Origin: Prosopocoilus inquinatus
Lineage: Eukaryota > Arthropoda > Insecta > Coleoptera > Lucanidae
NCBI GenBank assembly: GCA_036172665.1
Contig: CM069872.1
Location: 26,044,001 to 26,108,000 of the forward strand
Direction of reading: 5' to 3'
Length of the DNA stretch: 64,000 bases
Below, piece after piece: positions 1 to 13,300 of this stretch. Numbering within the stretch: position 1 is the first letter of the stretch; each line of letters starts with the position of its first letter. Position numbers and translations under genes: made by a program. Under the pieces are notes generated by a model that was not told the origin of the DNA, did no database searches, and saw nothing but the letters and a program-made list of their open reading frames with translations.

Positions 1-962
1 ATCTCACATCAGAGTTACTGGAGGCCATCGAAACGACAAATAACATGATAGATGAGTAAGGATCGATTGATACATCACAGGAACATCGCTAATGCGATTT
101 GTTTCGTTTAAAACTATTTCCAGCTTCTGCTGCGTCCGAAAACGTCGTATCTCACATCAGAGTTACTGGAGTCCATCGAAACGTCAAATAACATGTTAGA
201 TAAGTAAGGATCGCTTAGATACATCACAGGAACAACGCTAATACGTGTTGTTTCGTTCAAAATTATTTCCAGCTACTGCTGCGTCCGAGAACTTTGTATC
301 TCACATCAGAGTTACTGGAGTCCATCCAAACGTAAAATAACATGATAGATGAGTAAGGATCGATTAGATACATCACAGGAACATCGCTAATGCGTGTTGT
401 TTCGTTTAAAACTATTTCCAGCTTCTGCTGCGTCCGAAAACGTCGTATCTCACATCAGAGTTACTAGAGTCCATCGAAACGTCAAATAACATGATAGATG
501 AGTAAGGATCGATTAGATACATCACAGGAACAACGCTAATGCGTGTTGTTTCGTTTAAAACTATTTCCAGCTCCTGCTGCGTCCAAAAACTTTGTATCTC
601 ACATCAGAGTTACTGGAGTCCATCCAAACGTAAAATAACATAGTAGATAAGTAAGGATCGATTAGATACATCACAGGAACATCGCTAATGCGTGTTGTTT
701 CGTTTAAAATTATTTCCAGCTTCTGCTGCGTCCAAAAACTTTGTATCTCACATCAGAGTTACTGGAGTCCATCCAAACGTAAAATAACATGATAGATGAG
801 TAAGGATCGATTAGATACATCACAGGAACATCGCTAATGCGTGTTGTTTCGTTTAAAACTATTTCCAGCTTCTGCTGCGTCCGAAAACGTCGTATCTCAC
901 ATCAGAGTTACTGGAGTCCATCGAAACGTCAAATAACATGTTAGATAAGTAAGGATCGCTTA
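1..962 (+). repeat. Left copy of a 962-bp duplicated block
   Basis: Identical by eye to 9238-10199 at an offset of 9237 bp, including the rare GCGATTTG variant at 93-100 and the 148-bp first monomer. The copy may extend left of the window. Confidence 0.93.
231..252. other. Representative short dyad present in most monomers
   Basis: AACAAC and GTTGTT are 6-bp inverted arms separated by 10 bp (monomer positions 85-90 and 101-106). Where the spacer reads ACGCTAATGCGT, a second inner arm (ACGC/GCGT) is possible. It recurs in most monomers that have AACAACGC. Monomers with AACATCGC have a weakened left arm. No function is shown by the sequence. Confidence 0.5.
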
Positions 963-2208
963 GATACATCACAGGAACAACGCTAATACGTGTTGTTTCG
1001 TTCAAAATTATTTCCAGCTACTGCTGCGTCCGAGAACTTTGTATCTTACATCAGAGTTACTGGAGTCCATCCAAACGTCAAATAACATGATAGATGAGTA
1101 AGTATCGATTAGATACATCACAGGAACAACGCTAATACGTGTTGTTTCGTTTAAAACTATTTCCAGTTGCTGCTGCGTCCGAAAACGTCGTATCTCACAT
1201 CAGACTTACTGGAGTCCATCCAAACGTCAAATAACATGTTAGATAATTAAGGATCGTTTAGATACATCACAGGAACAACGCTAATACGTGTTGTTTCGTT
1301 CAAAACTATTTCCAGCTTCTGCTGCGTCCTAGAACTTTGTATCTCACATCAGAGTTACTGGTGTCCGTCCAAACGTCAAATAACATGATAGATGAGTAAG
1401 GATCGATAAGATACATCACAGGAACAACGCTAATGCGTGTTGTTTCATTTAAAACTATTTGCAGCTTCTGCTGCTTCCGATAAACTTTGTATCTCACATC
1501 AGAGTTACTGGAGTCCATCCAAACGTAAAATAACATGATAGATGAGTAAGGATCGATTAGATACATCACAGGAACAACGCTAATGCGTGTTGTTTCGTTT
1601 AAAACTATTTCCAGCTCCTGCTGCGTCCAAGAACTTTGTATCTCACATCAGAGTTACTGGAGTCCATCCAAAGGTAAAATAACATAGTAGATAAGTAAGG
1701 ATCGATTAGATACATCACAGGAACATCGCTAATGCGTGTTGTTTCGTTTAAAACTATTTCCAGCTTCTGCTGCGTCCAAAAAATTTGTATCTCACATCAG
1801 AGTTACTGGAGTCCATCCAAACGTAAAATAACATGATAGATGAGTAAGGATCGATTAGATACATCACAGGAACATCGCTAATGCGTGTTGTTTCGTTTTA
1901 AACTATTTCCAGCTTCTGCTGCGTCCGAAAACGTCGTATCTCACATCAGAGTTACTGGAGGCCATCGAAACGACAAATAACATGATAGATGAGTAAGGAT
2001 CGATTGATACATCACAGGAACATCGCTAATGCGTGTTGTTTCGTTTAAAACTATTTCCAGCTACTGCTGCGTCCGAGAACTTTGTATCTCACATCAGAGT
2101 TACTGGAGTCCATCCAAACGTCAAATAACATGATAGATGAGTAAGTATCGATTAGATACATCACAGGAACAACGCTAATACGTGTTGTTTCGTTTAAAAC
2201 TATTTCCA
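800..2208 (+). repeat. Domain 1 higher-order repeat, copy 1
   Basis: Matches about 3332-4740 at an offset of 2532 bp (17 monomers minus 1 bp), with one visible difference near 1897. It includes the diagnostic run GTATCTTACATC (1041), TTAGATAATTAAGG, the GGTGTCCGTCC monomer, a 150-bp CCGATAAAC monomer and CCAAAGGTAAAA. Confidence 0.88.
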
Positions 2209-3093
2209 GTTGCTGCTGCGTCCGAAAACGTCGTATCTCACATCAGACTTACTGGAGTCCATCCAAACGTCAAAGAACATGTTAGATAATTAAGGATCGT
2301 TTAGATACATCACAGGAACAACGCTAATACGTGTTGTTTCGTTCAAAACTATTTCCAGCTTCTGCTGCGTCCTAGAACTTTGTATCTCACATCAGAGTTA
2401 CTGGTGTCCGTCCAAACGTCAAATAACATGATAGATGAGTAAGGATCGATTAGATACATCACAGGAACAACGCTAATGCGTGTTGTTTCGTTTAAAACTA
2501 TTTCCAGCTCCTGCTGCGTCCAAGAACTTTGTATCTCACATCAGAGTTACTGGAGTCCATCCAAAGGTAAAATAACATAGTAGATAAGTAAGGATCGATT
2601 AGATACATCACAGGAACATCGCTAATGCGTGTTGTTTCGTTTAAAACTATTTCCAGCTTCTGCTGCGTCCAAAAAATTTGTATCTCACATCAGAGTTACT
2701 GGAGTCCATCCAAACGTAAAATAACATGATAGATGAGTAAGGATCGATTAGATACATCACAGGAACATCGCTAATGCGTGTTGTTTCGTTTAAAACTATT
2801 TCCAGCTTCTGCTGCGTCCGAAAACGTCGTATCTCACATCAGAGTTACTGGAGGCCATCGAAACGACAAATAACATGATAGATGAGTAAGGATCGATTGA
2901 TACATCACAGGAACATCGCTAATGCGTGTTGTTTCGTTTAAAACTATTTCCAGCTACTGCTGCGTCCGAGAACTTTGTATCTCACATCAGAGTTACTGGA
3001 GTCCATCCAAACGTCAAATAACATGATAGATGAGTAAGTATCGATTAGATACATCACAGGAACAACGCTAATACGTGTTGTTTCGTTTAAAAC
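1545..3093 (+). repeat. Tandem duplication with 893-bp period
   Basis: About 1545-2200 recurs at 2438-3093. Anchors such as CTCCTGCTGCGTCCAAGAAC (1615, 2508) and GAGGCCATCG (1958, 2851) are both 893 bp apart, which is six monomers less the 1-bp loss of the GATTGATAC type. It is nested within the larger 2532-bp repeat. Confidence 0.85.
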
Positions 3094-3331
3094 TATTTCC
3101 AGCTTCTGCTGCGTCCGAAAACGTCGTATCTCACATCAGAGTTACTAGAGTCCATCGAAACGTCAAATAACATGATAGATGAGTAAGGATCGATTAGATA
3201 CATCACAGGAACATCGCTAATGCGTGTTGTTTCGTTTAAAACTATTTCCAGCTTCTGCTGCGTCCGAAAACTTCGTATCTCACATCAGAGTTACTAGAGT
3301 CCATCGAAACGTCAAATAACATGATAGATGA

Positions 3332-4740
3332 GTAAGGATCGATTAGATACATCACAGGAACATCGCTAATGCGTGTTGTTTCGTTTAAAACTATTTCCAG
3401 CTTCTGCTGCGTCCGAAAACGTCGTATCTCACATCAGAGTTACTGGAGTCCATCGAAACGTCAAATAACATGTTAGATAAGTAAGGATCGCTTAGATACA
3501 TCACAGGAACAACGCTAATACGTGTTGTTTCGTTCAAAATTATTTCCAGCTACTGCTGCGTCCGAGAACTTTGTATCTTACATCAGAGTTACTGGAGTCC
3601 ATCCAAACGTCAAATAACATGATAGATGAGTAAGTATCGATTAGATACATCACAGGAACAACGCTAATACGTGTTGTTTCGTTTAAAACTATTTCCAGTT
3701 GCTGCTGCGTCCGAAAACGTCGTATCTCACATCAGACTTACTGGAGTCCATCCAAACGTCAAATAACATGTTAGATAATTAAGGATCGTTTAGATACATC
3801 ACAGGAACAACGCTAATACGTGTTGTTTCGTTCAAAACTATTTCCAGCTTCTGCTGCGTCCTAGAACTTTGTATCTCACATCAGAGTTACTGGTGTCCGT
3901 CCAAACGTCAAATAACATGATAGATGAGTAAGGATCGATAAGATACATCACAGGAACAACGCTAATGCGTGTTGTTTCATTTAAAACTATTTGCAGCTTC
4001 TGCTGCTTCCGATAAACTTTGTATCTCACATCAGAGTTACTGGAGTCCATCCAAACGTAAAATAACATGATAGATGAGTAAGGATCGATTAGATACATCA
4101 CAGGAACAACGCTAATGCGTGTTGTTTCGTTTAAAACTATTTCCAGCTCCTGCTGCGTCCAAGAACTTTGTATCTCACATCAGAGTTACTGGAGTCCATC
4201 CAAAGGTAAAATAACATAGTAGATAAGTAAGGATCGATTAGATACATCACAGGAACATCGCTAATGCGTGTTGTTTCGTTTAAAACTATTTCCAGCTTCT
4301 GCTGCGTCCAAAAAATTTGTATCTCACATCAGAGTTACTGGAGTCCATCCAAACGTAAAATAACATGATAGATGAGTAAGGATCGATTAGATACATCACA
4401 GGAACATCGCTAATGCGTGTTGTTTCGTTTAAAACTATTTCCAGCTTCTGCTGCGTCCGAAAACGTCGTATCTCACATCAGAGTTACTGGAGGCCATCGA
4501 AACGACAAATAACATGATAGATGAGTAAGGATCGATTGATACATCACAGGAACATCGCTAATGCGTGTTGTTTCGTTTAAAACTATTTCCAGCTACTGCT
4601 GCGTCCGAGAACTTTGTATCTCACATCAGAGTTACTGGAGTCCATCCAAACGTCAAATAACATGATAGATGAGTAAGTATCGATTAGATACATCACAGGA
4701 ACAACGCTAATACGTGTTGTTTCGTTTAAAACTATTTCCA
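3332..4740 (+). repeat. Domain 1 higher-order repeat, copy 2
   Basis: Second copy of the 800-2208 block. Homology is lost near 4741, where copy 1 has CAGTTGCTGC and this copy CAGCTTCTGC. Confidence 0.88.
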
Positions 4741-4821
4741 GCTTCTGCTGCGTCCGAAAACGTCGTATCTCACATCAGAGTTACTAGAGTCCATCGAAAT
4801 CTCAAATAACATGATAGATGA

Positions 4822-5600
4822 GTAAGGATCGATTAGATACATCACAGGAACATCGCTAATGCGTGTTGTTTCGTTTAAAACTATTTCCAGCTTCTGCTGC
4901 GTCCGAAAACGTCGTATCTCACATCAGAGTTACTGGAGTCCATCGAAACGTCAAATAACATGTTAGATAAGTAAGGATCGCTTAGATACATCACAGGAAC
5001 AACGCTAATACGTGTTGTTTCGTTCAAAATTATTTCCAGCTACTGCTGCGTCCGAGAACTTTGTATCTTACATCAGAGTTACTGGAGTCCATCCAAACGT
5101 CAAATAACATGATAGATGAGTAAGTATCGATTAGATACATCACAGGAACAACGCTAATACGTGTTGTTTCGTTTAAAACTATTTCCAGTTGCTGCTGCGT
5201 CCGAAAACGTCGTATCTCACATCAGACTTACTGGAGTCCATCCAAACGTCAAATAACATGTTAGATAATTAAGGATCGTTTAGATACATCACAGGAACAA
5301 CGCTAATACGTGTTGTTTCGTTCAAAACTATTTCCAGCTTCTGCTGCGTCCTAGAACTTTGTATCTCACATCAGAGTTACTGGTGTCCGTCCAAACGTCA
5401 AATAACATGATAGATGAGTAAGGATCGATAAGATACATCACAGGAACAACGCTAATGCGTGTTGTTTCATTTAAAACTATTTGCAGCTTCTGCTGCTTCC
5501 GATAAACTTTGTATCTCACATCAGAGTTACTGGAGTCCATCCAAACGTAAAATAACATGATAGATGAGTAAGGATCGATTAGATACATCACAGGAACAAC
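4822..5600 (+). repeat. Domain 1 higher-order repeat, partial copy 3
   Basis: Matches the first part of copy 2 at an offset of 1490 bp (ten monomers). GTATCTTACATC occurs at 3573 and 5063. Homology ends near 5601. Confidence 0.85.
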
Positions 5601-6040
5601 GTTAATACGTGTTGTTTCGTTTAAAACTATTTCCAGTTGCTGCTGCGTCCGAAAACGTCGTATCTCACATCAGACTTACTGGAGTCCATCCAAACGTCAA
5701 ATAACATGTTAGATAATTAAGGATCGTTTAGATACATCACAGGAACAACGCTAATACGTGTTGTTTCGTTCAAAACTATTTCCAGCTTCTGCTGCGTCCT
5801 AGAACTTTGTATCTCACATCAGAGTTACTGGTGTCCGTAAAAACGTCAAATAACATGATAGATGAGTAAGGATCGATAAGATACATCACAGGAACAACGC
5901 TAATGCGTGTTGTTTCATTTAAAACTATTTGCAGCTTCTGCTGCTTCCGATAAACTTTGTATCTCACATCAGAGTTACTGGAGTCCATCCAAACGTCAAA
6001 TAACATGATAGATGAGTAAGGATCGATTAGATACATCACA
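5600..6040 (+). repeat. Three-monomer tandem duplication (448 bp)
   Basis: Repeats 5152-5592 at an offset of 448 bp, which is three monomers plus the extra base of the 150-bp type. Visible differences include GTTAATACG/GCTAATACG and GTCCGTAAAAACG/GTCCGTCCAAACG. Confidence 0.85.
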
Positions 6041-9000
6041 GGAACAACGCTAATACGTGTTGTTTCGTTTAAAACTATTTCCAGCTCCTGCTGCGTCCAA
6101 AAACTTCGTATCTCACATCAGAATTACTAGAGTCCATCGAAACGTCAAATAACATGACAGATGAGTAAGGATCGATTAGATACATCACAGGAACAACGCT
6201 AATGCGTGTTGTTTCGTTTAAAACTATTTCCAGCTCCTGCTGCGTCCAAAAACTTTGTATCTCACATCAGAGTTACTGGAGTCCATCCAAACGTAAAATA
6301 ACATAGTAGATAAGTAAGGATCGATTAGATACATCACAGGAACATCGCTAATGCGTGTTGTTTCGTTTAAAACTATTTCCAGCTTCTGCTGCGTCCAAAA
6401 ACTTTGTATCTCACATCAGAGTTACTGGAGTCCATCCAAACGTCAAATAACATGTTAGATAAGTAAGGATCGTTTAGATACATCACAGGAACAACGCTAA
6501 TACGTGTTGTTTCGTTCAAAACTATTTCCAGTTTCTGCTGCGTCCGAGAACTTTGTATCTCACATCAGAGATACTGGAGTCCATCCAAACGTGAAATAAC
6601 ATGATAGATGAGTAAGGATCGATTAGATACATCACAGGAACAACGCTAATGCGTGTTGTTTCGTTTAAAACTATTTCCAGCTTCTGCTGCGTCCGAAAAT
6701 TTCGTATCTCACATCAGAGTTACTGGAGTCCATCGAAACGTCAAATAACATAGTAGATAAGTAAGGATCGATTGGATACATCACAGGAACAACGCTAATA
6801 CGTGTTGTTTCGTTTAAAACTATTTCCAGCTCCTGCTGCGTCCAAAAACTTTGTATCTCACATCGGAGTTACTGGAGTTCATCCAAACGTAAAATAACAT
6901 GATAGATGAGTAAGGATCGATTAGATACATCACAGGAACATGGCCAATGCGTGTTGCTTAGTTTAAAACTATTTCCAGCTTCTGCTGCGTCCGAAAACGT
7001 CGTATCTCACATCAGAGTTACTGGAGTCCATCGAAACGACAAATAACATGATAGATAAGTAAGGATCGATTAGATACAGCACAGGAACAACGCTAATACG
7101 TGTTGTTTCGTTTAAAACTATCTCCAGCTTCAGCTGCGTCCAAAAATTTCGTATCTCACATCAGAGTTACTGGAGTCCATCGAAACGTCAAATAACATAG
7201 TAGATAAGTAAGGATCGATTAGATACATCACAGGAACAACGCTAATACGTGTTGTTTCGTTCAAAACTATTTCCAGCTTCTGCTGCGTCCGAGAACTTTG
7301 TATCTCACATCAGAGTTACTGGAGTCCATTCAAACGTCAAATAACATGCTATATAAGTAAGGATCGATTAGATACATCACAGGAACAACGCTAATACGTG
7401 TTATTTCGTTTAAAACTATTTCCAGCTACTGCTGCGTCCAAAAACTTCGTATCTCTCTTCAGAATTACTAGAGTCCATCGAAACGTCCAATAACATGATA
7501 GATGAGTAAGGATCGATTAGATACATCACAGGAACAACGCTAATGCGTGTTGTTTCGTTTAAAACTATTTCCAGCTCCTGCTGCGTCCAAAAACTTTGTA
7601 TCTCACATCAGAGTTACTGGAGTCCATCCAAACGTAAAATAACATAGTAGATAAGTAAGGATCGATTAGATACATCACAGGAACATCGCTAATGCGTGTT
7701 GTTTCGTTTAAAACTATTTCCAGCTTCTGCTGCGTCCGAAAACGTCGTATCTCACATCAGAGTTACTGGAGGCCATCGAAACGACAAATAACATGATAGA
7801 TGAGTAAGGATCGATTGATACATCACAGGAACATCGCTAATGCGTGTTGTTTCGTTTAAAACTATTTCCAGCTCCTGCTGAGTCCAAAAACTTCGTATCT
7901 CACATCAGAGTTACTAGAGTCCATCGAAACGTCAAATAACATGATAGATGAGTAAGGATCGATAAGATACATCACAGGAACAACGCTAATGCGTGTTGTT
8001 TCATTTAAAACTATTTGCAGCTTCTGCTGCTTCCGATAAACTTTGTATCTCACATCAGAGTTACTGGAGTACATCGAAACGTCAAATAACATAGTAGATA
8101 AGTAAGGATCGATTAGATACATCACAGGAACAACGCTAATACGTGTTGTTTCGTTCAAAACTATTTCCAGCTTCTGCTGCGTCCGAGAACTTTGTATCTC
8201 ACATCAGAGCTACTGGAGTCCATTCAAACGTCAAATAACATGCTATATAAGTAAGGATCGATTAGATACATCACAGGAACAACGCTAATACGTGCTATTT
8301 CGCTTAAAACTATTTCCAGCTCCTACTGCGTCCAAAAACTTCGTATCTCTCTTCAGAATTACTAGAGTCCATCGAAACGTCAAATAACATGATAGATGAG
8401 TAAGGATCGATTAGATACATCACAGGAACAACGCTAATGCGTGTTGTTTCGTTTAAAACTATTTCCAGCTTCTGCTGCGTCCGAAAACGTCGTATCTCAC
8501 ATCAGAGTTACTGGAGGCCATCGAAACGACAAATAGCATGATAGATGAGTAAGGATCGATTGATACATCACAGGAACATCGCTAATGCGTGTTGTTTCGT
8601 TTAAAACTATTTCCAGCTCCTGCTGCGTCCAAAAATTTCGTATCTCACATCAGAGTTACTGGAGTCCATCGAAACGTCAAATAACATAGTAGATAAGTAA
8701 GGATCGATTAGATACATCACAGGAACAACGCTAATACGTGTTGTTTCGTTCAAAACTATTTCCAGCTTCTGCTGCGTCCGAGAACTTTGTATCTCACATC
8801 AGAGTTACTGGAGTCCATTTAAACGTCAAATAACATGCTATATAAGTAAGGATCGATTAGATACATCACAGGAACAACGCTAATACGTGTTATTTCGTTT
8901 AAAACTATTTCCAGCTCCTGCTGCGTCCAAAAACTTCGTATCTCTCTTCAGAATTACTAGAGTCCATCGAAACGTCAAATAACATGATAGATGAGTAAGG

Positions 9001-9237
9001 ATCGATTAGATACATCACAGGAACAACGCTAATGCGTGTTGTTTCGTTTAAAACTATTTCCAGCTCCTGCTGCGTCCAAAAACTTTGTATCTCACATCAG
9101 AGTTACTGGAGTCCATCCAAACGTAAAATAACATGATAGATGAGTAAAGATCGATTAGATACATCACAGGAACATCGCTAATGCGTGTTGTTTCGCTTAA
9201 AACTATTTCCAGCTTCTGCTGCGTCCGAAAACGTCGT

Positions 9238-10199
9238 ATCTCACATCAGAGTTACTGGAGGCCATCGAAACGACAAATAACATGATAGATGAGTAAGGAT
9301 CGATTGATACATCACAGGAACATCGCTAATGCGATTTGTTTCGTTTAAAACTATTTCCAGCTTCTGCTGCGTCCGAAAACGTCGTATCTCACATCAGAGT
9401 TACTGGAGTCCATCGAAACGTCAAATAACATGTTAGATAAGTAAGGATCGCTTAGATACATCACAGGAACAACGCTAATACGTGTTGTTTCGTTCAAAAT
9501 TATTTCCAGCTACTGCTGCGTCCGAGAACTTTGTATCTCACATCAGAGTTACTGGAGTCCATCCAAACGTAAAATAACATGATAGATGAGTAAGGATCGA
9601 TTAGATACATCACAGGAACATCGCTAATGCGTGTTGTTTCGTTTAAAACTATTTCCAGCTTCTGCTGCGTCCGAAAACGTCGTATCTCACATCAGAGTTA
9701 CTAGAGTCCATCGAAACGTCAAATAACATGATAGATGAGTAAGGATCGATTAGATACATCACAGGAACAACGCTAATGCGTGTTGTTTCGTTTAAAACTA
9801 TTTCCAGCTCCTGCTGCGTCCAAAAACTTTGTATCTCACATCAGAGTTACTGGAGTCCATCCAAACGTAAAATAACATAGTAGATAAGTAAGGATCGATT
9901 AGATACATCACAGGAACATCGCTAATGCGTGTTGTTTCGTTTAAAATTATTTCCAGCTTCTGCTGCGTCCAAAAACTTTGTATCTCACATCAGAGTTACT
10001 GGAGTCCATCCAAACGTAAAATAACATGATAGATGAGTAAGGATCGATTAGATACATCACAGGAACATCGCTAATGCGTGTTGTTTCGTTTAAAACTATT
10101 TCCAGCTTCTGCTGCGTCCGAAAACGTCGTATCTCACATCAGAGTTACTGGAGTCCATCGAAACGTCAAATAACATGTTAGATAAGTAAGGATCGCTTA
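9238..10199 (+). repeat. Right copy of the 962-bp block, cut off at the orientation switch
   Basis: Matches 1-962 with no difference that I can see and stops exactly where the orientation changes. Near-perfect identity over 9.2 kb of distance implies recent duplication or conversion. Confidence 0.93.
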
Positions 10200-10212
10200 C
10201 GACGTTTTTGGA
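10190..10212. other. Orientation switch, + to - (head-on junction)
   Basis: The + monomer breaks off at GGATCGCTTA (10199) and continues with CGACGTTTTTGGACGC, which is reverse-orientation satellite. The bases TA before the break fit either side, giving about 2 bp of microhomology. The earlier copy of the left sequence (1-962) continues normally at 963 with GATACATCAC, showing what was interrupted. I found no second copy of this junction in the window. Confidence 0.93.
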
Positions 10213-10329
10213 CGCAGCAGGAGCTGGAAATAGTTTTAAACGAAACAACACGTATTAGCGTTGTTCCTGTGCTGTATCTAATCGATCCTTACTCATCTAT
10301 CATGTTATTTGGCGTTTCGATGGACTCCA

Positions 10330-13300
10330 GTAGCTCTGATGTGAGATACGACGTTCTCGGACGCAGCAGAAGCTGGAAATAGTTTTAAACGAAACAACAC
10401 ATATTAGCGTTGTTCCTGTGATGTAACTAATCGATCCTTACTCATATATCATGTTATTTGACGTTTGGACGGACTCCAGTAACTCTGATGAGAGATACAA
10501 AGTTTTTGGACGCAGCAGGAGCTAGAAATAGTTTTAAACGATACAACACGTATTAGCGTTGTTCCTGTGCTGTATCTAATCGATCCTTACTTATCTATCA
10601 TGTTATTTGTCGTTTCGATGGACTCCAGTAACTCTGATGTGAGATACGACGTTTTCGGACGCAGCAGAAGCTGGAAATAGTTTTAAACGAAACAACACGT
10701 ATTAGCGTTGTTCCTGTGATGTATCTAATCGATCCTTACTCATCTATCATGTTGTTTGACGTTTGGATGGACTCCAGTAACTCTGATGTGAGATACGAAA
10801 TGTTCGGACGCAGCAGCAGCTGGAAATAGTTTTGAACGAAACAACATGCATTAGCGTTGTTCCTGTGATGTATCTAATCGATCCTTACTCATCTGTCATG
10901 TTATTTGGCGTTTCGATGGACTCCAGTAACTTTGATGTGAGTTACGAAGTTCTCGGACGCAGCTGAAGCTAGAAATAGTTTTAAACGAAACAACACGCAT
11001 TAGCGTTGTTCCTGTGATGTATCTAAACGATCCTTACTTATCTCTCATGTTATTTGACGTTTGGATGGACTCCAGTAAGTCTGATGTGAGATACAAAGTT
11101 TTTGGACGCAGCAGGAGCTGGAAATAGTTTTAAACGAAACAGCACGCATTAGCGTTGTTCCTGTGATGTATCTAATCGATCCTTACTCACCTGTCATGTT
11201 ATTTGGCGTTTTGATGGACTCCAGTAACTCTGATGTGAGATACGACGTTTTCGGTCGCAGCAGCAGCTGGAAATAGTTCTAAACGAAACAACACATATTA
11301 GCGTTGTTCCTGTAATGTATCTAATCGATCCTTACTCATCTATCATGTTATTTGACGTTTGGACGGACTCCAGTAACTCTGATGTGAGATACAAAGTTAT
11401 CGGACGCAGCAGAAGCTGGAAATAGTTTTGAACGAAACAACACGTATTAGCGTTGTTCCTGTGCTGTATCTAATCGATCCTTACTCATCTATCATGTTAT
11501 TTGGCGTTTCGATGGACTCCAGTAGCTTTGATGTGAGATACGACGTTTTTGGACGCAGCAGGAGCTGGAAATAGTTTTAAACGAAACAACACGTATTAGC
11601 GTTGTTCCTGTGCTGTATCTAATCGATCCTTACTCATCTATCATGTTATTTGGCGTTTCGATGGACTCCAGTAGCTCTGATGTGAGATACGACGTTTTCG
11701 GACGCAGCAGAAGCTGGAAATAGTTTTAAACGAAACAACACGTATTAGCGTTGTTCCTGTGATGTATCTAATCGATCGTTACTCATCTATCATGTTATTT
11801 GACGTTTGGACGGACTCCAGTAACTTAGATGTGAGATACGAAGTTCTCGGAGGCAGCTGAAGCTAGAAATAGTTTTAAAAGAAACAACACGTATTAGCGT
11901 TGTTCCTGTGCTGTATCTAATCGATCCTTACTTACCTATCATGTTATTTGACGTTCCGATGGACTCCAGTAACTCTAATGTGAGAAACGAAATTTTCGGA
12001 CGCAGCAGAAGCTGGAAATAGTTTTAAACGAAACAACACGCATTAGCGTTGTTCCTGTGCTGTATCTAATCGATCCTTACTTATCTATCATGTTATTTGA
12101 CATTTCGAAACACTCCAGTAATTCTGATGTGAGATACGACGTTTTCGGACGCAGCAGAAGCTGGAAATAGTTTTGAACGAAACAACACGTATTAGCGTTG
12201 TTCCTGTGATGTATCTAATCGATTCTTACTCATCTATCATGTTATTTGGCGTTTCGATGGACTCCAGTAGCTCTGATGTGAGAAACGAAATTTTCGGACG
12301 TAGCAGAAGCTGGAAATAGTTTTAAACGAAACAACACGCATTAGCGTTGTTCCTGTGCTGTATCTAATCGATCCTTACTTATCTATCATGTTATTTGATA
12401 TTTCGATGGACTCCAGTAACTCTGATGTGAGATACGACGTTTTCGGACGCAGCAGAAGCTGGAAATAGTTTTAAACGAAACAACACGTATTAGCGTTGTT
12501 CCTGTGCTGTATCTAATCGATCCTTACTCATCTATAATGTTATTTGGCGTTTCGATGGACTCCAGTAACTCTGATGTGAGATACGACGTTTTCGGACGCA
12601 GCAGAAGCTGGAAATAGTTTTAAACGAAACAACACGTATTAGCGTTGTTCCTGTGATGTATCTAATCGATCCTTACTCATCTATCCTGTTATTTGACGTT
12701 TGGACGGACTCCAGTAACTCTGATGAGAGATACGACGTTTTCGGACGCAGCAGAAGCTGGAAATAGTTTTAAACGAGACAACACGCATTAGCGTTGTTCC
12801 TGTGATGTATCTAATCGATCCTTACTCATCTATCATGTTATTTGACGTTCCGATGGACTCCAGTAACTCTAATGTGAGAAACGAAATTTTCGGACGCAGC
12901 AGAAGCTGGAAATAGTTTTAAACGGAACAACACGCATTAGCGTTGTTCCTGTGCTGTATCTAATCGATCCTTACTTATCTATCATGTTATTTGACATTTC
13001 GATGGACTCCAGTAACTCTGATGTGAGATACGACGTTTTCGGACGCAGCAGAAGCTGGAAATAGTTTTAAACGAAACAACACGTATTAGCGTTGTTCCTG
13101 TGATGTATCTAATCGATCCTTACTTATCTATCATATTATTTGACGTTTCGATGGACTCCAGTAACTATGATGTGAGATACGAAGTTCTCGGACGCAGCTG
13201 AAGCTAGAAATAGTTTTAGACGAAACAACACGCATTAGCGTTGTTCCTGTGATGTATCTAATCGATCCTTACTTATCTATCATCTTATTTGACGTTTGGA

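Larger units (their letters stand above)
1..10199 (+). repeat. Satellite domain 1: about 68 tandem ~149-bp monomers, + orientation
   Basis: Starts of GTATCTCACATCAG recur at 149-bp spacing (for example 147, 296), with no spacer and no unique DNA. Some monomers are 148 bp because an A is missing (GGATCGATTGATAC for GGATCGATTAGATAC), and some are 150 bp because of an extra base in CCGATAAAC. Blocks that stay nearly constant are TCACATCAG, CATCACAGGAAC, AACTATTTCCAG and CTGCGTCC. The most variable sites are the bases after CTGCGTCC, the GATAGATGAG/GTTAGATAAG segment and the GATTAG/GCTTAG/GTTTAG segment. No gene is present. The domain is a patchwork of multi-monomer duplications and starts before the window. 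Confidence 0.97.

Noticed and set aside
64..69. ATCGAT palindrome in many monomers as a functional site
   Set aside because: It is simply part of the GGATCGATTAG variant and is lost in the GCTTAG, GTTTAG and GAATAG variants. It is useful only as a restriction-ladder marker (ClaI, about 149 bp).
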